Assembly: GCA_034670265.1 (NCBI GenBank)
Contig: JAXMNU010000006.1
Location: 62,001-126,000, forward strand
DNA: 64,000 nt
Reading direction: 5' to 3'
From: Halomarinibacterium sp034670265
Lineage (GTDB): Bacteria; Bacteroidota; Bacteroidia; Flavobacteriales; Flavobacteriaceae
Shown here one piece after another: positions 1-8,143 of the stretch. The notes under the pieces were generated by a model. That model saw only the letters and a program-made list of their open reading frames with translations. It did no database searches and was not told where the DNA came from. The translations under genes were made by a program, and so were the position numbers. Positions within the stretch are counted from its first letter, which is position 1, and each line of letters starts with the position of its first letter.

Positions 1-1516
1 CTCCTAACTGATTTAAAATCGTCATTTCCCATTGTGAAGGATGCTTAGAGTCTATCCAAATGACATCGCGATATTGGCAATCTACCAATGCTAAATCTGG
101 GGTGGAAGCTCCATCAAACTTTTTGCTATCGTCCTTTTTGGCTGCCACAGTACACAATACAAACAGGCGCTTTCTGCCTCCAATATCTTTCACAAAAGGT
201 CTAAATTCTACAGGCTTATTCACACTCCAATCGTATTCTTTTCGGGATTCAATCACCTTTAATGGCATAGCCGAAACACCCGCCATTCCTTCTTTCTTGG
301 CTGCGTGATTGTAATAATATAATTTGTCGGTACCATCTGCAGGAATCATCACGCTAAACGAAAGACTCGTACGCTCATCACCAATAGGTTCCAAACCAAA
401 CCAGTGATATAAACCATCAAAAGCATCCACATTCATTCCCATAAAGTTGAAATCGGTCACAAAAGGTTGCCAATTTTCATCATCCACCAAATCGGGAATT
501 TTTACTGCCGTTTCCATATTCCACGGCAACGGATCTGTAAATCCTGCTAGGAATTTAAGCGATTCTGCTTGTAATCGTGAGACCTCTTCAGCGAGAGTAT
601 TTTGGCGAGTTAAATAAGGATGGTTTTGTGTTTCGGAAGGTGAAATATAGGTTCCTTTTCCAATCAAAATTCGTTCAAAATAATCTTTCGTGGTATGCTC
701 CCCTGGATCAATCACCATCACACCTCCATAGGTTGGATAAGGGAAAAAGAAGCCTTCCCATTTAATTAAGCTTACTACCTGCACCCATTTTCCTTCATCA
801 TTTTTCATATAAAAAACATCGCTGGGTTCCATGGTAAATAATTGAAACAAATTAAAGCGTTGTACTACGGCATTGTATGTGTTTCGGCTAAAGGCTAAGG
901 ATTCTCCAATGGCAAAAGTGACTGGAATACGATTTTCACCCGAAAAACGCGGAAAAGGAGTCGTACTTTCTACCGTAAATAGCTCTTCGGTGTTGTCGTT
1001 CATGCGTTGCCACATATATTCTTTGGAAGGCTGCACCGCCATAGTCCATTGGTTAGTTGAATCTACTCGAACCAATTGAGGTAAGGTAACTTCCTGTGTT
1101 TCGCCAATAGACTCATACGCCATGGTAAGAATATTATTGAAGGGTTGGATGCGTTCATTCTGGGTTAATGGCAGCTCATTAAGTTCCACCAAATTCAAGT
1201 TTTTGAATACATTATAACTTTGCATGTAGTTGTATAATTCCATTTTCCAACCAAAGAACCAACTCGTAGCAAAAAAGGCAAGAATTCCAAATAAAATAAC
1301 GATACGACGCCCAGCACTTGGAGCTTTTCGGAGTTTTGAAAGCGTAAACCACAAAAACAAAATCCCAATTAGAATCATGAAAATATATCTACGAAGAAAT
1401 AGCAACGCTGGCTGATAATCATCGCGTAAAAAGAATAATAATAACACTAAAAGAACACTGCCAATAATGACGATTCTTTTTTGTTTTCTTCCTTTGTTCC
1501 AGTAGGTTTTTAGCAT
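1..1516 (-). CDS. Membrane-anchored protein of unknown function, last gene of AAA+ operon (partial)
   Basis: An uninterrupted minus-strand frame runs from an ATG at 1516 to the window edge, giving 505 codons with no stop, so the C-terminus is missing. Three hydrophobic helices lie near the N-terminus, at about residues 15-30, 44-59 and 71-89. They are followed by more than 400 mostly polar residues with many aromatic positions, probably a large domain on one side of the membrane. I do not recognise the family. It follows the 181-residue membrane protein by 95 bases, and that gap holds a 7-bp tandem repeat. It reads in the same direction as the AAA+ ATPase cluster and is probably its distal gene. 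Only four short antisense frames overlap it, and their content looks like noise. That this is a gene is near certain. Its function is unknown. Confidence 0.85.
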   Translation of the reverse strand, partial: MLKTYWNKGRKQKRIVIIGSVLLVLLLFFLRDDYQPALLFLRRYIFMILIGILFLWFTLSKLRKAPSAGRRIVILFGILAFFATSWFFGWKMELYNYMQSYNVFKNLNLVELNELPLTQNERIQPFNNILTMAYESIGETQEVTLPQLVRVDSTNQWTMAVQPSKEYMWQRMNDNTEELFTVESTTPFPRFSGENRIPVTFAIGESLAFSRNTYNAVVQRFNLFQLFTMEPSDVFYMKNDEGKWVQVVSLIKWEGFFFPYPTYGGVMVIDPGEHTTKDYFERILIGKGTYISPSETQNHPYLTRQNTLAEEVSRLQAESLKFLAGFTDPLPWNMETAVKIPDLVDDENWQPFVTDFNFMGMNVDAFDGLYHWFGLEPIGDERTSLSFSVMIPADGTDKLYYYNHAAKKEGMAGVSAMPLKVIESRKEYDWSVNKPVEFRPFVKDIGGRKRLFVLCTVAAKKDDSKKFDGASTPDLALVDCQYRDVIWIDSKHPSQWEMTILNQLG

Positions 1517-1564
1517 TTTATAATTTTTTTATAAACCACGAATTCACTAATGTTAGATATTTTA

Positions 1565-1616
1565 ACTCACTACTCACTACTCACTACTCACTACTCACTA
1601 CTCACTACTCACTACT
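1565..1616. repeat. Tandem repeat of a 7-bp unit, seven full copies
   Basis: The unit ACTCACT is repeated perfectly seven times from 1565 to 1613, and three more matching bases follow. The stop codon of the 181-residue membrane protein (1612-1614) lies inside the last unit. On the minus strand the unit supplies TAG and TGA, and because 7 is not a multiple of 3 the array closes all three frames. Confidence 0.95.
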
Positions 1617-2157
1617 TGATCATTCCTTTATCCTTCAGTCTGTCCCGAGCACTTTTTTGACTAGGTTCGTTTTGGTTTTCTAATTTTTCAGGTACGTCTT
1701 TCGCTTCAACCTGCCTATCGGCAGGCAGGCTCTCAATGGTATCCTTTTTTCCTTCAGCAAGTTCTTCCACAAAATCTTTTCCTTTTTCAATAGCCTCTTT
1801 AATGTTTTCTTTTTTCAGCCCTTTTGAAGCTCCAAAAAATGCAGCAGCGATATAGGTACCTATTAATGTTCCCACTACAGCCGAAGCAAAATACTGAAAG
1901 TAAAACGCATTAAATGGTGTTACAAAAGCAACAATTATGGCTACCAATAAAAATAATAAAGCCATCCACACCAACCGAAGTAAAAATGGTTGCTCATACA
2001 CAAATCCTTTAGGATTATCGTCCTTCATTTGTAATTCTTTAGAATGCATCAATTTGTTGAAAAATCGATACAATCTATTGTTTTTGGACTCTCTTACGTA
2101 AATGACAATTCCAAACAAAATGGTCGTGATAAATACAATAACTTCTATGGTAATCAT
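1612..2157 (-). CDS. Small three-helix membrane protein of unknown function, AAA+ operon
   Basis: This 181-residue protein has an N-terminal hydrophobic helix (about residues 3-20) and two more near 62-80 and 85-110, the last one rich in Gly and Ala. A highly charged cytosolic-type tail of about 70 residues follows. The start overlaps the stop of the preceding 417-residue gene by 4 bases, so the two are probably translationally coupled. The tail contains the residues LPADRQVE, encoded by a GC-rich palindrome at 1710-1729 that looks like a dispersed repeat inserted in frame. The stop codon lies in a 7-bp tandem repeat. I do not recognise a family. From position and topology it may be the membrane anchor of the AAA+ complex, which is inference. 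Confidence 0.85.
   Translation of the reverse strand: MITIEVIVFITTILFGIVIYVRESKNNRLYRFFNKLMHSKELQMKDDNPKGFVYEQPFLLRLVWMALLFLLVAIIVAFVTPFNAFYFQYFASAVVGTLIGTYIAAAFFGASKGLKKENIKEAIEKGKDFVEELAEGKKDTIESLPADRQVEAKDVPEKLENQNEPSQKSARDRLKDKGMIK
1710..1729. repeat. GC-rich palindrome inside a coding sequence
   Basis: CCTGCC and GGCAGG flank a TATC spacer, and a second partial CAGG follows. The base composition differs from the surrounding AT-rich gene. The element reads in frame as LPADRQ in the charged tail of the membrane protein at 1612-2157. Short palindromes of this type are typical dispersed repeats of flavobacterial genomes. Confidence 0.75.
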
Positions 2158-3407
2158 GGCTGGTCTTTTTTGTTATGTTCTAAGATACAATCTATTACCC
2201 AATCTTGATAGGATTCTGGCCAAGTTTTAAATGCTTTGTAAAACTCTTCTTTGTTGTACCAATATAAGTGTAAAGGATCTTTGGGAATCATTTCGGTGAG
2301 TAATCGCCAAATGAGTTCTTTTTGTTCTTCTTCAAGAGATGAATGAGGTTCTAACAACGCCTTGGTGTATTCTAGCGCAACGACATCGGCAATATTTAAT
2401 TCTCGCTCCACAATCTTACGCTGATTGTAAATCTCAACACTTAAAATCTTCTTTTGGGTTTCTTCATCCAGTTCATTGATATATTTTTTGAAAAGAAACG
2501 GACTGTCCAAAACTTCTTTGATGGGATGTTCAAAATCGCTAAAATTTTCAATAAAAAATTGTTTTTTAATTCGTGCGTAGCGTTCTGTTTTTGCTGCTTT
2601 TTTAATGTCGAAATCGGCAATTAGGTGATTCACTAGCGTAGCTGTTAATTCATTATGACTTACATGAAAAAGTGTGACATCATGGACTGTATCTTTTATG
2701 GCTTTCTGAAAAATTTCAAGGTCTTCAAAAACAATAATATCAGTGATAAAATCCCGAAGCACAAAAATACCTCCAAATGCCCTAGTATAGAAGGAACCAA
2801 TGTTTAAATCGATAGGTTCTAACTGTATTTTCCGGTGCCGTAAATCGCCATAATTTTTAGCCGATTCCAATAACTTTTCGTGCAAATGAAGGTCTATAAA
2901 ATTATTGCCTTCATTGAAAGAAGCGACAAGTTGCTTTTGCTCTATTTGTTTGTTTTGTAAGTCGTGGGTTACCGTAAAACTCAGTGTAATTTTTTTATAC
3001 TGAAGCAAATCAAAAGGTGCATAATACGCATCAATGTTTTGGTCGAGTTGCACACAAATAGCTGCATCTTTGGTAATATCTCTAATTTCGCGCCCATAAG
3101 CCGTAAAAATGGCTTCCATGATATTACGATCAAAACTATGAAAGGGATTGTGAACGGGTTTCCCTTCCTGTTGGGGTGAAATAATAATAGCATTGCTATT
3201 TGCTTCCCCTAAGTTAAGATAAAAAGGTGCTGCTTTTTCTTCAGCAATTTCGGGGCTCCATCCCATAGCGTCAATTGAAAAACTAGTGAGCTTTGTAGGT
3301 TGCATTCCAAGCAAGGCAAGACAGTCGTTATAGCGTTTTGCCAACGACCCCGAAACAGGAACTAATGCCCCGCCAAATAACCCCGCAGCTTTTAATTTAT
3401 CTATCAA
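2154..3407 (-). CDS. Soluble protein of unknown function, AAA+ operon
   Basis: This 417-residue protein has no signal peptide and no clear membrane helix. It begins with a Gly-rich hydrophobic stretch (MIDKLKAAGLFGG), continues as a mixed alpha/beta protein and ends in a charged, helix-rich region. I see no catalytic motif I can name. Its start overlaps the stop of the AAA+ ATPase gene by 4 bases, and its own stop overlaps the start of the 181-residue membrane protein by 4 bases. Coupling on both sides suggests production in fixed ratio with those two. I infer that it is an adaptor or substrate-handling subunit of the AAA+ machine, but nothing in the sequence proves this. Gene reality is near certain from length and packing. 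Confidence 0.88.
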   Translation of the reverse strand: MIDKLKAAGLFGGALVPVSGSLAKRYNDCLALLGMQPTKLTSFSIDAMGWSPEIAEEKAAPFYLNLGEANSNAIIISPQQEGKPVHNPFHSFDRNIMEAIFTAYGREIRDITKDAAICVQLDQNIDAYYAPFDLLQYKKITLSFTVTHDLQNKQIEQKQLVASFNEGNNFIDLHLHEKLLESAKNYGDLRHRKIQLEPIDLNIGSFYTRAFGGIFVLRDFITDIIVFEDLEIFQKAIKDTVHDVTLFHVSHNELTATLVNHLIADFDIKKAAKTERYARIKKQFFIENFSDFEHPIKEVLDSPFLFKKYINELDEETQKKILSVEIYNQRKIVERELNIADVVALEYTKALLEPHSSLEEEQKELIWRLLTEMIPKDPLHLYWYNKEEFYKAFKTWPESYQDWVIDCILEHNKKDQP

Positions 3408-5365
3408 TCTTCGTCTTCTTCAAATTGTTTTCTGGCTTCCAACTGTACATTTAATTCGTGTACTCGTTGATCCACTTTTCGTTTAAAGTCGGTATCGGCA
3501 ATAGTCGCAACATTGTCTAAGTAGCGAATCACTTCCTGTTTTCTAATATCTGAAAAACTCAACCCTTTCATATTCGCTTTCATCAATTCTTGAAGCATTC
3601 CAAACTTGGTATCGTAATCTTTTTTGAAATACAAATCGGCATTTTCGAACCAATCCTTCGGAAGGTCAAAATCTGTTAATCGAAGGGATACCGCACTTTG
3701 TATATTCCGAATATCTCGTGAAGAGAAAAACGGAAACGCCTTTTGAATATTTTTATATAATTCGGCATAAAAAAGATGCTCATCATGCTTATGTTTTTCT
3801 TCTGTTTCCTCGTAAATTTCTAACACCCGTTCTTCGGTAGGTTTTTCAGTAGCTTTTAAAATCTCTCCCAAGTTTTTTGCCAAGCCCTGCTCGCTTAAAA
3901 ATGTATAATCGCTAGGGTTTTTCATATTCACAAAACCAGGCATCGTCTTTTCCAGTTTTCGCCACCATAAATAATCCTGATCCACAAAATCGGGTAGGGT
4001 GCGCGCACCGTCAATTTTAAAACGTCCCTGCACTCGTGAGATGACCGCTTTGTCAAGCATTTCCGGTAGGTTGGTAAAAAGACCAATGGAACTGTTGCCA
4101 TAATTTACGGCATAAGCACCTTCGGTATAGCGAAGGAATACTCCAATCACTTCTTTAACCCCTGCTGAAACACCTTGTGCTGTTCGTTCTTGGAGGTTGT
4201 TTTCGGCATCATCAATGGGTGCAAAAATCAATTTTGAAGGATCTTGTAAAGGCTTCATCCATTGCACCATTTTTTCGGCAGAGCCCCCTTGAAAGGTTGA
4301 AATCAACGTATCGGGCATGGGGTGAAATAAAAACGGAATATCGAGATTGTCGCAATGCTCCTTTAATCGGGTGGCAATGGCAGCGATCAACATACTTTTT
4401 CCAGTTCCGGGAATTCCGTAACCCATAAAGACTGGCATAAAACCTCCCAATTCCTGAAACGGATTCTTTTTTGCGGTGAAATCGTAACTCAACATCCGTT
4501 CGGTTAAACGACGTGCAAAGTGCTTTGCGTCCCGGTTACCGACAATTTCTTCAAATTGAATTTTATTAAACTCGACACTTTTTGCAGTGCCTTCAAATAC
4601 GTTTTCCCAACCCGAAACCGCAAATTCACTTTTTTCAAGTTTGTAAGTTCTGTCGGTAATACTTTCGGTATATTCTAAAGAGCCAATTCGCAATTGAATT
4701 TCAGAAATAATGGCTTCAAAAAACACCACCGAAAAATCCAGCATGTCTTTATCGCTGGTAATCATTTCAGGGTGATTTAAATATTTGTCGTAATAAAACA
4801 GAAGACTGGAAATGCCTCGCATAGGCGATTGCAACGAGAGTTCCGGAATTCCAGCAAACTTGTTTTTCATCACGCTTAAATCATCGGTGAGTGGTTTTAA
4901 ATCGTAAAGAATGCGATACGCAATCCCAAAAATCATAAAGGCAGTAGCTGTTTGCTGTTTGCTGTCAAACTCACGTCTTTCAGAATTATCTAACGCCGAT
5001 TTTCGTTCGTTTAAACTCGTTAATCCCGAAGCATCGTAATAGCTATCCCGAAGCCACAATCCCAGCGTAACCCCTTCTTGCAAGGCGTACAAAGATTGGT
5101 TGAGATACAACGGAATCGCCACAGAGTCTGGTAATAACTTCTTTTTTAATCCTAAAATCGTTTTGGAAACTGAAGTCACATCGCTGGTGCTATTTCCCGT
5201 TGCTTTGGATAAATACAGTAAAATGGATTCGTCCTTTCCATTTTTGTCGCGGTTTTTCGCCTTTAAACTTTGATCCCATTGCACGCCTTTGAGATAGGAG
5301 GTCGCCTCATCTCTAAGGGTGTTGAGTTCTGTAATTTTTATAGGAAATGTGGTGTTGTGCTCCAT
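3404..5365 (-). CDS. AAA+ ATPase, core of an unrecognised operon
   Basis: This 653-residue protein has a long helical N-terminal region of about 300 residues followed by one AAA+ module. Walker A is GIPGTGKSM near residue 320. A Walker B-like strand, FAPIDDAEN, lies near 383 and carries Asp-Asp where Asp-Glu is usual. A sensor-1-type Asn (LFTNLPE) is near 427, and Arg residues in ISRVQGRF near 443 fit an arginine finger or sensor 2. AAA+ proteins of this kind use ATP to remodel protein complexes, usually as hexamers. The start is one base after the stop of the 350-residue gene (TAATATG), and its stop overlaps the next gene by 4 bases. No protease domain is visible. The partner genes point to membrane or cytoskeletal remodelling, which is inference. 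The ATPase assignment is firm. Confidence 0.92.
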   Translation of the reverse strand: MEHNTTFPIKITELNTLRDEATSYLKGVQWDQSLKAKNRDKNGKDESILLYLSKATGNSTSDVTSVSKTILGLKKKLLPDSVAIPLYLNQSLYALQEGVTLGLWLRDSYYDASGLTSLNERKSALDNSERREFDSKQQTATAFMIFGIAYRILYDLKPLTDDLSVMKNKFAGIPELSLQSPMRGISSLLFYYDKYLNHPEMITSDKDMLDFSVVFFEAIISEIQLRIGSLEYTESITDRTYKLEKSEFAVSGWENVFEGTAKSVEFNKIQFEEIVGNRDAKHFARRLTERMLSYDFTAKKNPFQELGGFMPVFMGYGIPGTGKSMLIAAIATRLKEHCDNLDIPFLFHPMPDTLISTFQGGSAEKMVQWMKPLQDPSKLIFAPIDDAENNLQERTAQGVSAGVKEVIGVFLRYTEGAYAVNYGNSSIGLFTNLPEMLDKAVISRVQGRFKIDGARTLPDFVDQDYLWWRKLEKTMPGFVNMKNPSDYTFLSEQGLAKNLGEILKATEKPTEERVLEIYEETEEKHKHDEHLFYAELYKNIQKAFPFFSSRDIRNIQSAVSLRLTDFDLPKDWFENADLYFKKDYDTKFGMLQELMKANMKGLSFSDIRKQEVIRYLDNVATIADTDFKRKVDQRVHELNVQLEARKQFEEDED

Positions 5366-5366
5366 A

Positions 5367-6419
5367 TTATAATTTTAAGGCTGGAATTTCGATGGGTTCT
5401 TCGGTTAATGAATTCAGATAATCGGGAATTTTATCGTACAATACTTGCATCACTCTATGCGGACTGAATAAATATTTCTTCGGTTTTTGTGGCTCCCAAA
5501 TCTGAAGCTCTTGCTTACTGAAAAAACTTCCTTCTTTAAAACTTCCTTTCGTTTCTAGGTCTTCAACAGTTAGTGAAATAGCGTGTGCCGAAAGATCCAA
5601 AACTTTATTTACGATTCCCTCCAAAATACAGTGCGTTACCCGTAATTCATCTTTAGCAAATACATTGTGAATGGGTCCTAAATCTACTTTCCTAAGCTTC
5701 TTCGGAATGAGTTTCGATAGCTTTTTATCGATGGCGTATGCCATCATATCCAAACTCATATCGCGATCGGCTACTTTTTCAAGTACTTCATATATTTCTG
5801 CTGTGTATTCGTCCACTGAAGTTTTATATAAATCGAAATACATAAAACACACAAAGGGTCGGTTTGAGCCAATGTCGTAAAACGACCAACTTATAAGGTA
5901 GGGAGCGTCTTCATAATTTTCAATCTTCTGAATTTTTCCCTGCACAAATCGTTTAAAAATGTAACGTGCATCTACTGAAGTATAATACACAATTGATGCG
6001 GCTTGTTCGAGTTTTCTTTTTGAAACAGGCGTTTTGTATTTTAATAATCCTTCAAGAAATTCAGTTTTTAAAGTTTCAACCTTCGGAAGCTTAGCGATAT
6101 GCTCAGTCTTCAATGCCAAGTCATTTATCAAATACCGAAACTCAAGATAGTTTGGGAAACCCGATTCGGTTAAATCGATTTTCATTTTTTCCTCATCATT
6201 GTACAAATACTTCACCCGAAACGCTTCCAGAGAATAGGTAATGAGTTCGCAATATTGTTCTAAAAATGAAATCTCCAGCGGATTGCAAATAGTACGTTCA
6301 GCAATACTTTTAAAAAGCTCCCCAAACGCATGGTTTACAATTTTAAAGTACACTTGGTACTGTTCTTTTGTTTCAAGAACAGCACTGTCAAGTGGTGTAA
6401 CTATTTGATTAATAGACAT
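5367..6419 (-). CDS. Soluble protein of unknown function, AAA+ operon
   Basis: This 350-residue protein has no signal peptide and no membrane helix. It is helix-rich in the first 150 residues and mixed afterwards, and ends with a Pro- and Glu-rich tail. No catalytic motif is recognised. It sits between the coiled-coil gene (165 bases upstream, the gap filled with dispersed repeats) and the AAA+ gene (one base downstream). It therefore belongs to the translationally coupled core of the operon. A role as regulator or adaptor of the ATPase is inferred from position only. The ATG at 6419 is the only sensible start, because the region upstream is repeat DNA. Confidence 0.87.
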   Translation of the reverse strand: MSINQIVTPLDSAVLETKEQYQVYFKIVNHAFGELFKSIAERTICNPLEISFLEQYCELITYSLEAFRVKYLYNDEEKMKIDLTESGFPNYLEFRYLINDLALKTEHIAKLPKVETLKTEFLEGLLKYKTPVSKRKLEQAASIVYYTSVDARYIFKRFVQGKIQKIENYEDAPYLISWSFYDIGSNRPFVCFMYFDLYKTSVDEYTAEIYEVLEKVADRDMSLDMMAYAIDKKLSKLIPKKLRKVDLGPIHNVFAKDELRVTHCILEGIVNKVLDLSAHAISLTVEDLETKGSFKEGSFFSKQELQIWEPQKPKKYLFSPHRVMQVLYDKIPDYLNSLTEEPIEIPALKL

Positions 6420-6440
6420 TTTGATAAATTAGTTTCTTGT

Positions 6441-6526
6441 CCGGTCGAGCTTTCCTGTTTGGCAGACATGCGTAATCGTATTTATTAGATATTTTAAATG
6501 GATTCCGAATCAAGTTCGGAATGACA
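6441..6526. repeat. Cluster of dispersed palindromic repeats between two operon genes
   Basis: The 165-base gap between the coiled-coil gene and the 350-residue gene holds two recognisable elements. One is a CCGGTCGAGC stretch followed by a degenerate CCTGTTTGGCAGAC palindrome (about 6441-6466). The other is an inverted repeat, ATTCCGAA and TTCGGAAT, followed by GACA (6502-6526). Both match the style of short intergenic repeats common in flavobacteria. CCGGTCGAGC recurs in reverse orientation near 52042-52051. No gene is visible in the gap. Confidence 0.6.
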
Positions 6527-6584
6527 AAGAAGATGTAATTGTTTTTTGTCACGTCGTGCTACGATACGGCGTCCATTAATTTGA

Positions 6585-7925
6585 TTATCCTAACAAATCC
6601 CCATCCTCAGATGGTTTTGGGTTCTCGGGTGCTTTTTCTGGGTCAGGTGAAGGTGCATTACCGTCACTGGCATAAAATTCTTCAAAGATTTCTTTCATAT
6701 CAATGCCATAACGATTAGCAAAATCCTTCTGAATTTCTGCATCTTTCTCTCTAATCTCTTGAAGCGCTTCAGCATAACTTCCGTAGACTCCTTGCATCAC
6801 TTTTTCGTGCACCGGAATGTTGTCCATCATCTCCTGACGGGCCTTGGCACTAGCACTATGCATTGCGGCTAAAGTAGTACCAATATGTTCATCGGTTTTA
6901 ACACCTAAATGCTCCAAAATAGCTGCAAATTCTTGATCGGTTCTGGCTTTTAACGCTACTACATAACCGTCATAATATTTTAAACGTTCATCGGTGTCAC
7001 TTTTCAGTTTTGCTCGATGGGTTTGTAAGTTACTACGTAACGAAGTAAGAACTTTAATGGTTAAATTATGCTTATGTACAAAGCTATCTTTACTAGCGGC
7101 TAGTGTAGTGTATGCGTTTTTAAGGCCTTCCAATTCTTCAACCTTTTGCTCAATTTGGGTTATTTTACCAATGGCCTCGCTATAGGCGGTAGATTGTTTG
7201 TCGGCTATTTCCTCTAGCTCAAGTCTAGCCTGTTTTAATAAAGCGTATTGCTCTTCGAGTTGATCTTCGGTTTCCTTTTTCTTTTCAAGCGCTTTAGTAT
7301 GATTTTTACTCGCTTCAACGATAGCATCTTGTAATTTATCCTCTACCTCCTTTATCTCTACTTCACGATTTTTCAAACGGGTTACCGCTGCCTGACTTTT
7401 ATAAGAAAGCTCGCTTAACAATGTTTGTACGTCTGCCGTTTCAATACGCTCTTGGAACATCGCTTTCGCTTTCATATCGGCTGCTTCACGTGTTTTTTGA
7501 GCGGCTTCCAATTCAGCTTGTTTTTTCTTGATACGTGATTTACGTCCCCAAAGGTTGTTCCACCAATTATCCTTAACATTTTCTGCATCTTCCAATTCAA
7601 TTTTTGCACGCTCTAAGGCTTTCTGCGCATCGTCAATGACCTTTTGCTCTTTAGCATTAAGCGTCGAAAATTTTTCGAAAATAATCCCTACTTCGTCTTG
7701 GTAATCGGTAAGATCTTTAATGGCGTCGAGTAGGGAAGTACGGTCTTTTTCTGCCATACCAACAACATCGTCGAGCGTGGCGTTTAATATTTTTTGTCGC
7801 ATTTCAGGGTCGTCTTCCTGTGCGAGTTTGGATTTCATCTGGTCAACGGCTTTCCCCCAATTTACTTCTACTTTTTCTTGGCTTGAGGAGGAGTCGGTTT
7901 CTAATAAATCAAAATCATCAGACAT
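6585..7925 (-). CDS. Long coiled-coil protein, first gene of AAA+ operon
   Basis: This 446-residue protein is dominated by heptad-rich, Glu/Lys/Ala-rich helix from about residue 60 to 300, which implies an elongated coiled coil. The N-terminus is acidic and Ser-rich, and the C-terminus ends in a low-complexity Pro/Glu/Asp tail. At residues 121-135 there is an aromatic and basic patch (WWNNLWGRKSRIKKK) that breaks the heptads and could bind membrane. There is no signal peptide. Proteins of this look are often auto-named microtubule-binding because of coiled-coil similarity, and that name should not be trusted. In overall shape it recalls PspA- or TelA-type stress proteins, which is an analogy only. 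It is the first gene of the minus-strand operon ending at the window edge. Confidence 0.85.
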   Translation of the reverse strand: MSDDFDLLETDSSSSQEKVEVNWGKAVDQMKSKLAQEDDPEMRQKILNATLDDVVGMAEKDRTSLLDAIKDLTDYQDEVGIIFEKFSTLNAKEQKVIDDAQKALERAKIELEDAENVKDNWWNNLWGRKSRIKKKQAELEAAQKTREAADMKAKAMFQERIETADVQTLLSELSYKSQAAVTRLKNREVEIKEVEDKLQDAIVEASKNHTKALEKKKETEDQLEEQYALLKQARLELEEIADKQSTAYSEAIGKITQIEQKVEELEGLKNAYTTLAASKDSFVHKHNLTIKVLTSLRSNLQTHRAKLKSDTDERLKYYDGYVVALKARTDQEFAAILEHLGVKTDEHIGTTLAAMHSASAKARQEMMDNIPVHEKVMQGVYGSYAEALQEIREKDAEIQKDFANRYGIDMKEIFEEFYASDGNAPSPDPEKAPENPKPSEDGDLLG

Positions 7926-8096
7926 AATTATGGCTATTTATGAGTTAGTATTTAGATCCCCTATGTCAAGGGGACAGTTTTTTGGAGTGTTAATTTCGGT
8001 AAAAAAATTGAGTTAGACAGTACAATTTTAAAAAGTACGCTGTATAAGTAGAAGATTTGATGGTTTTGTTACTTTGAAATACTAAAAAAAACAAAA

Positions 8097-8121
8097 AAAG
8101 CCCAGCATTTTGCTGGGCTTT
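8097..8121 (-). terminator. Rho-independent terminator after the acyl-CoA dehydrogenase
   Basis: A perfect 11-bp stem (AAAGCCCAGCA with TGCTGGGCTTT) has a 3-base loop. On the minus strand it is followed by a long T-rich run. It lies 22 bases beyond the stop of the dehydrogenase gene. Confidence 0.9.
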
Positions 8122-8143
8122 ATCATTCAATTAATAAGTTTTT

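Noticed and set aside
60..1415. Four short plus-strand frames (82, 62, 68 and 61 residues)
   Set aside because: They are antisense to a continuous 505-codon minus-strand frame with membrane helices and normal composition, and have no recognisable content.
1565..1616. CRISPR-like array
   Set aside because: The unit is 7 bp with no spacers and there are no cas genes, so it is a simple tandem repeat.
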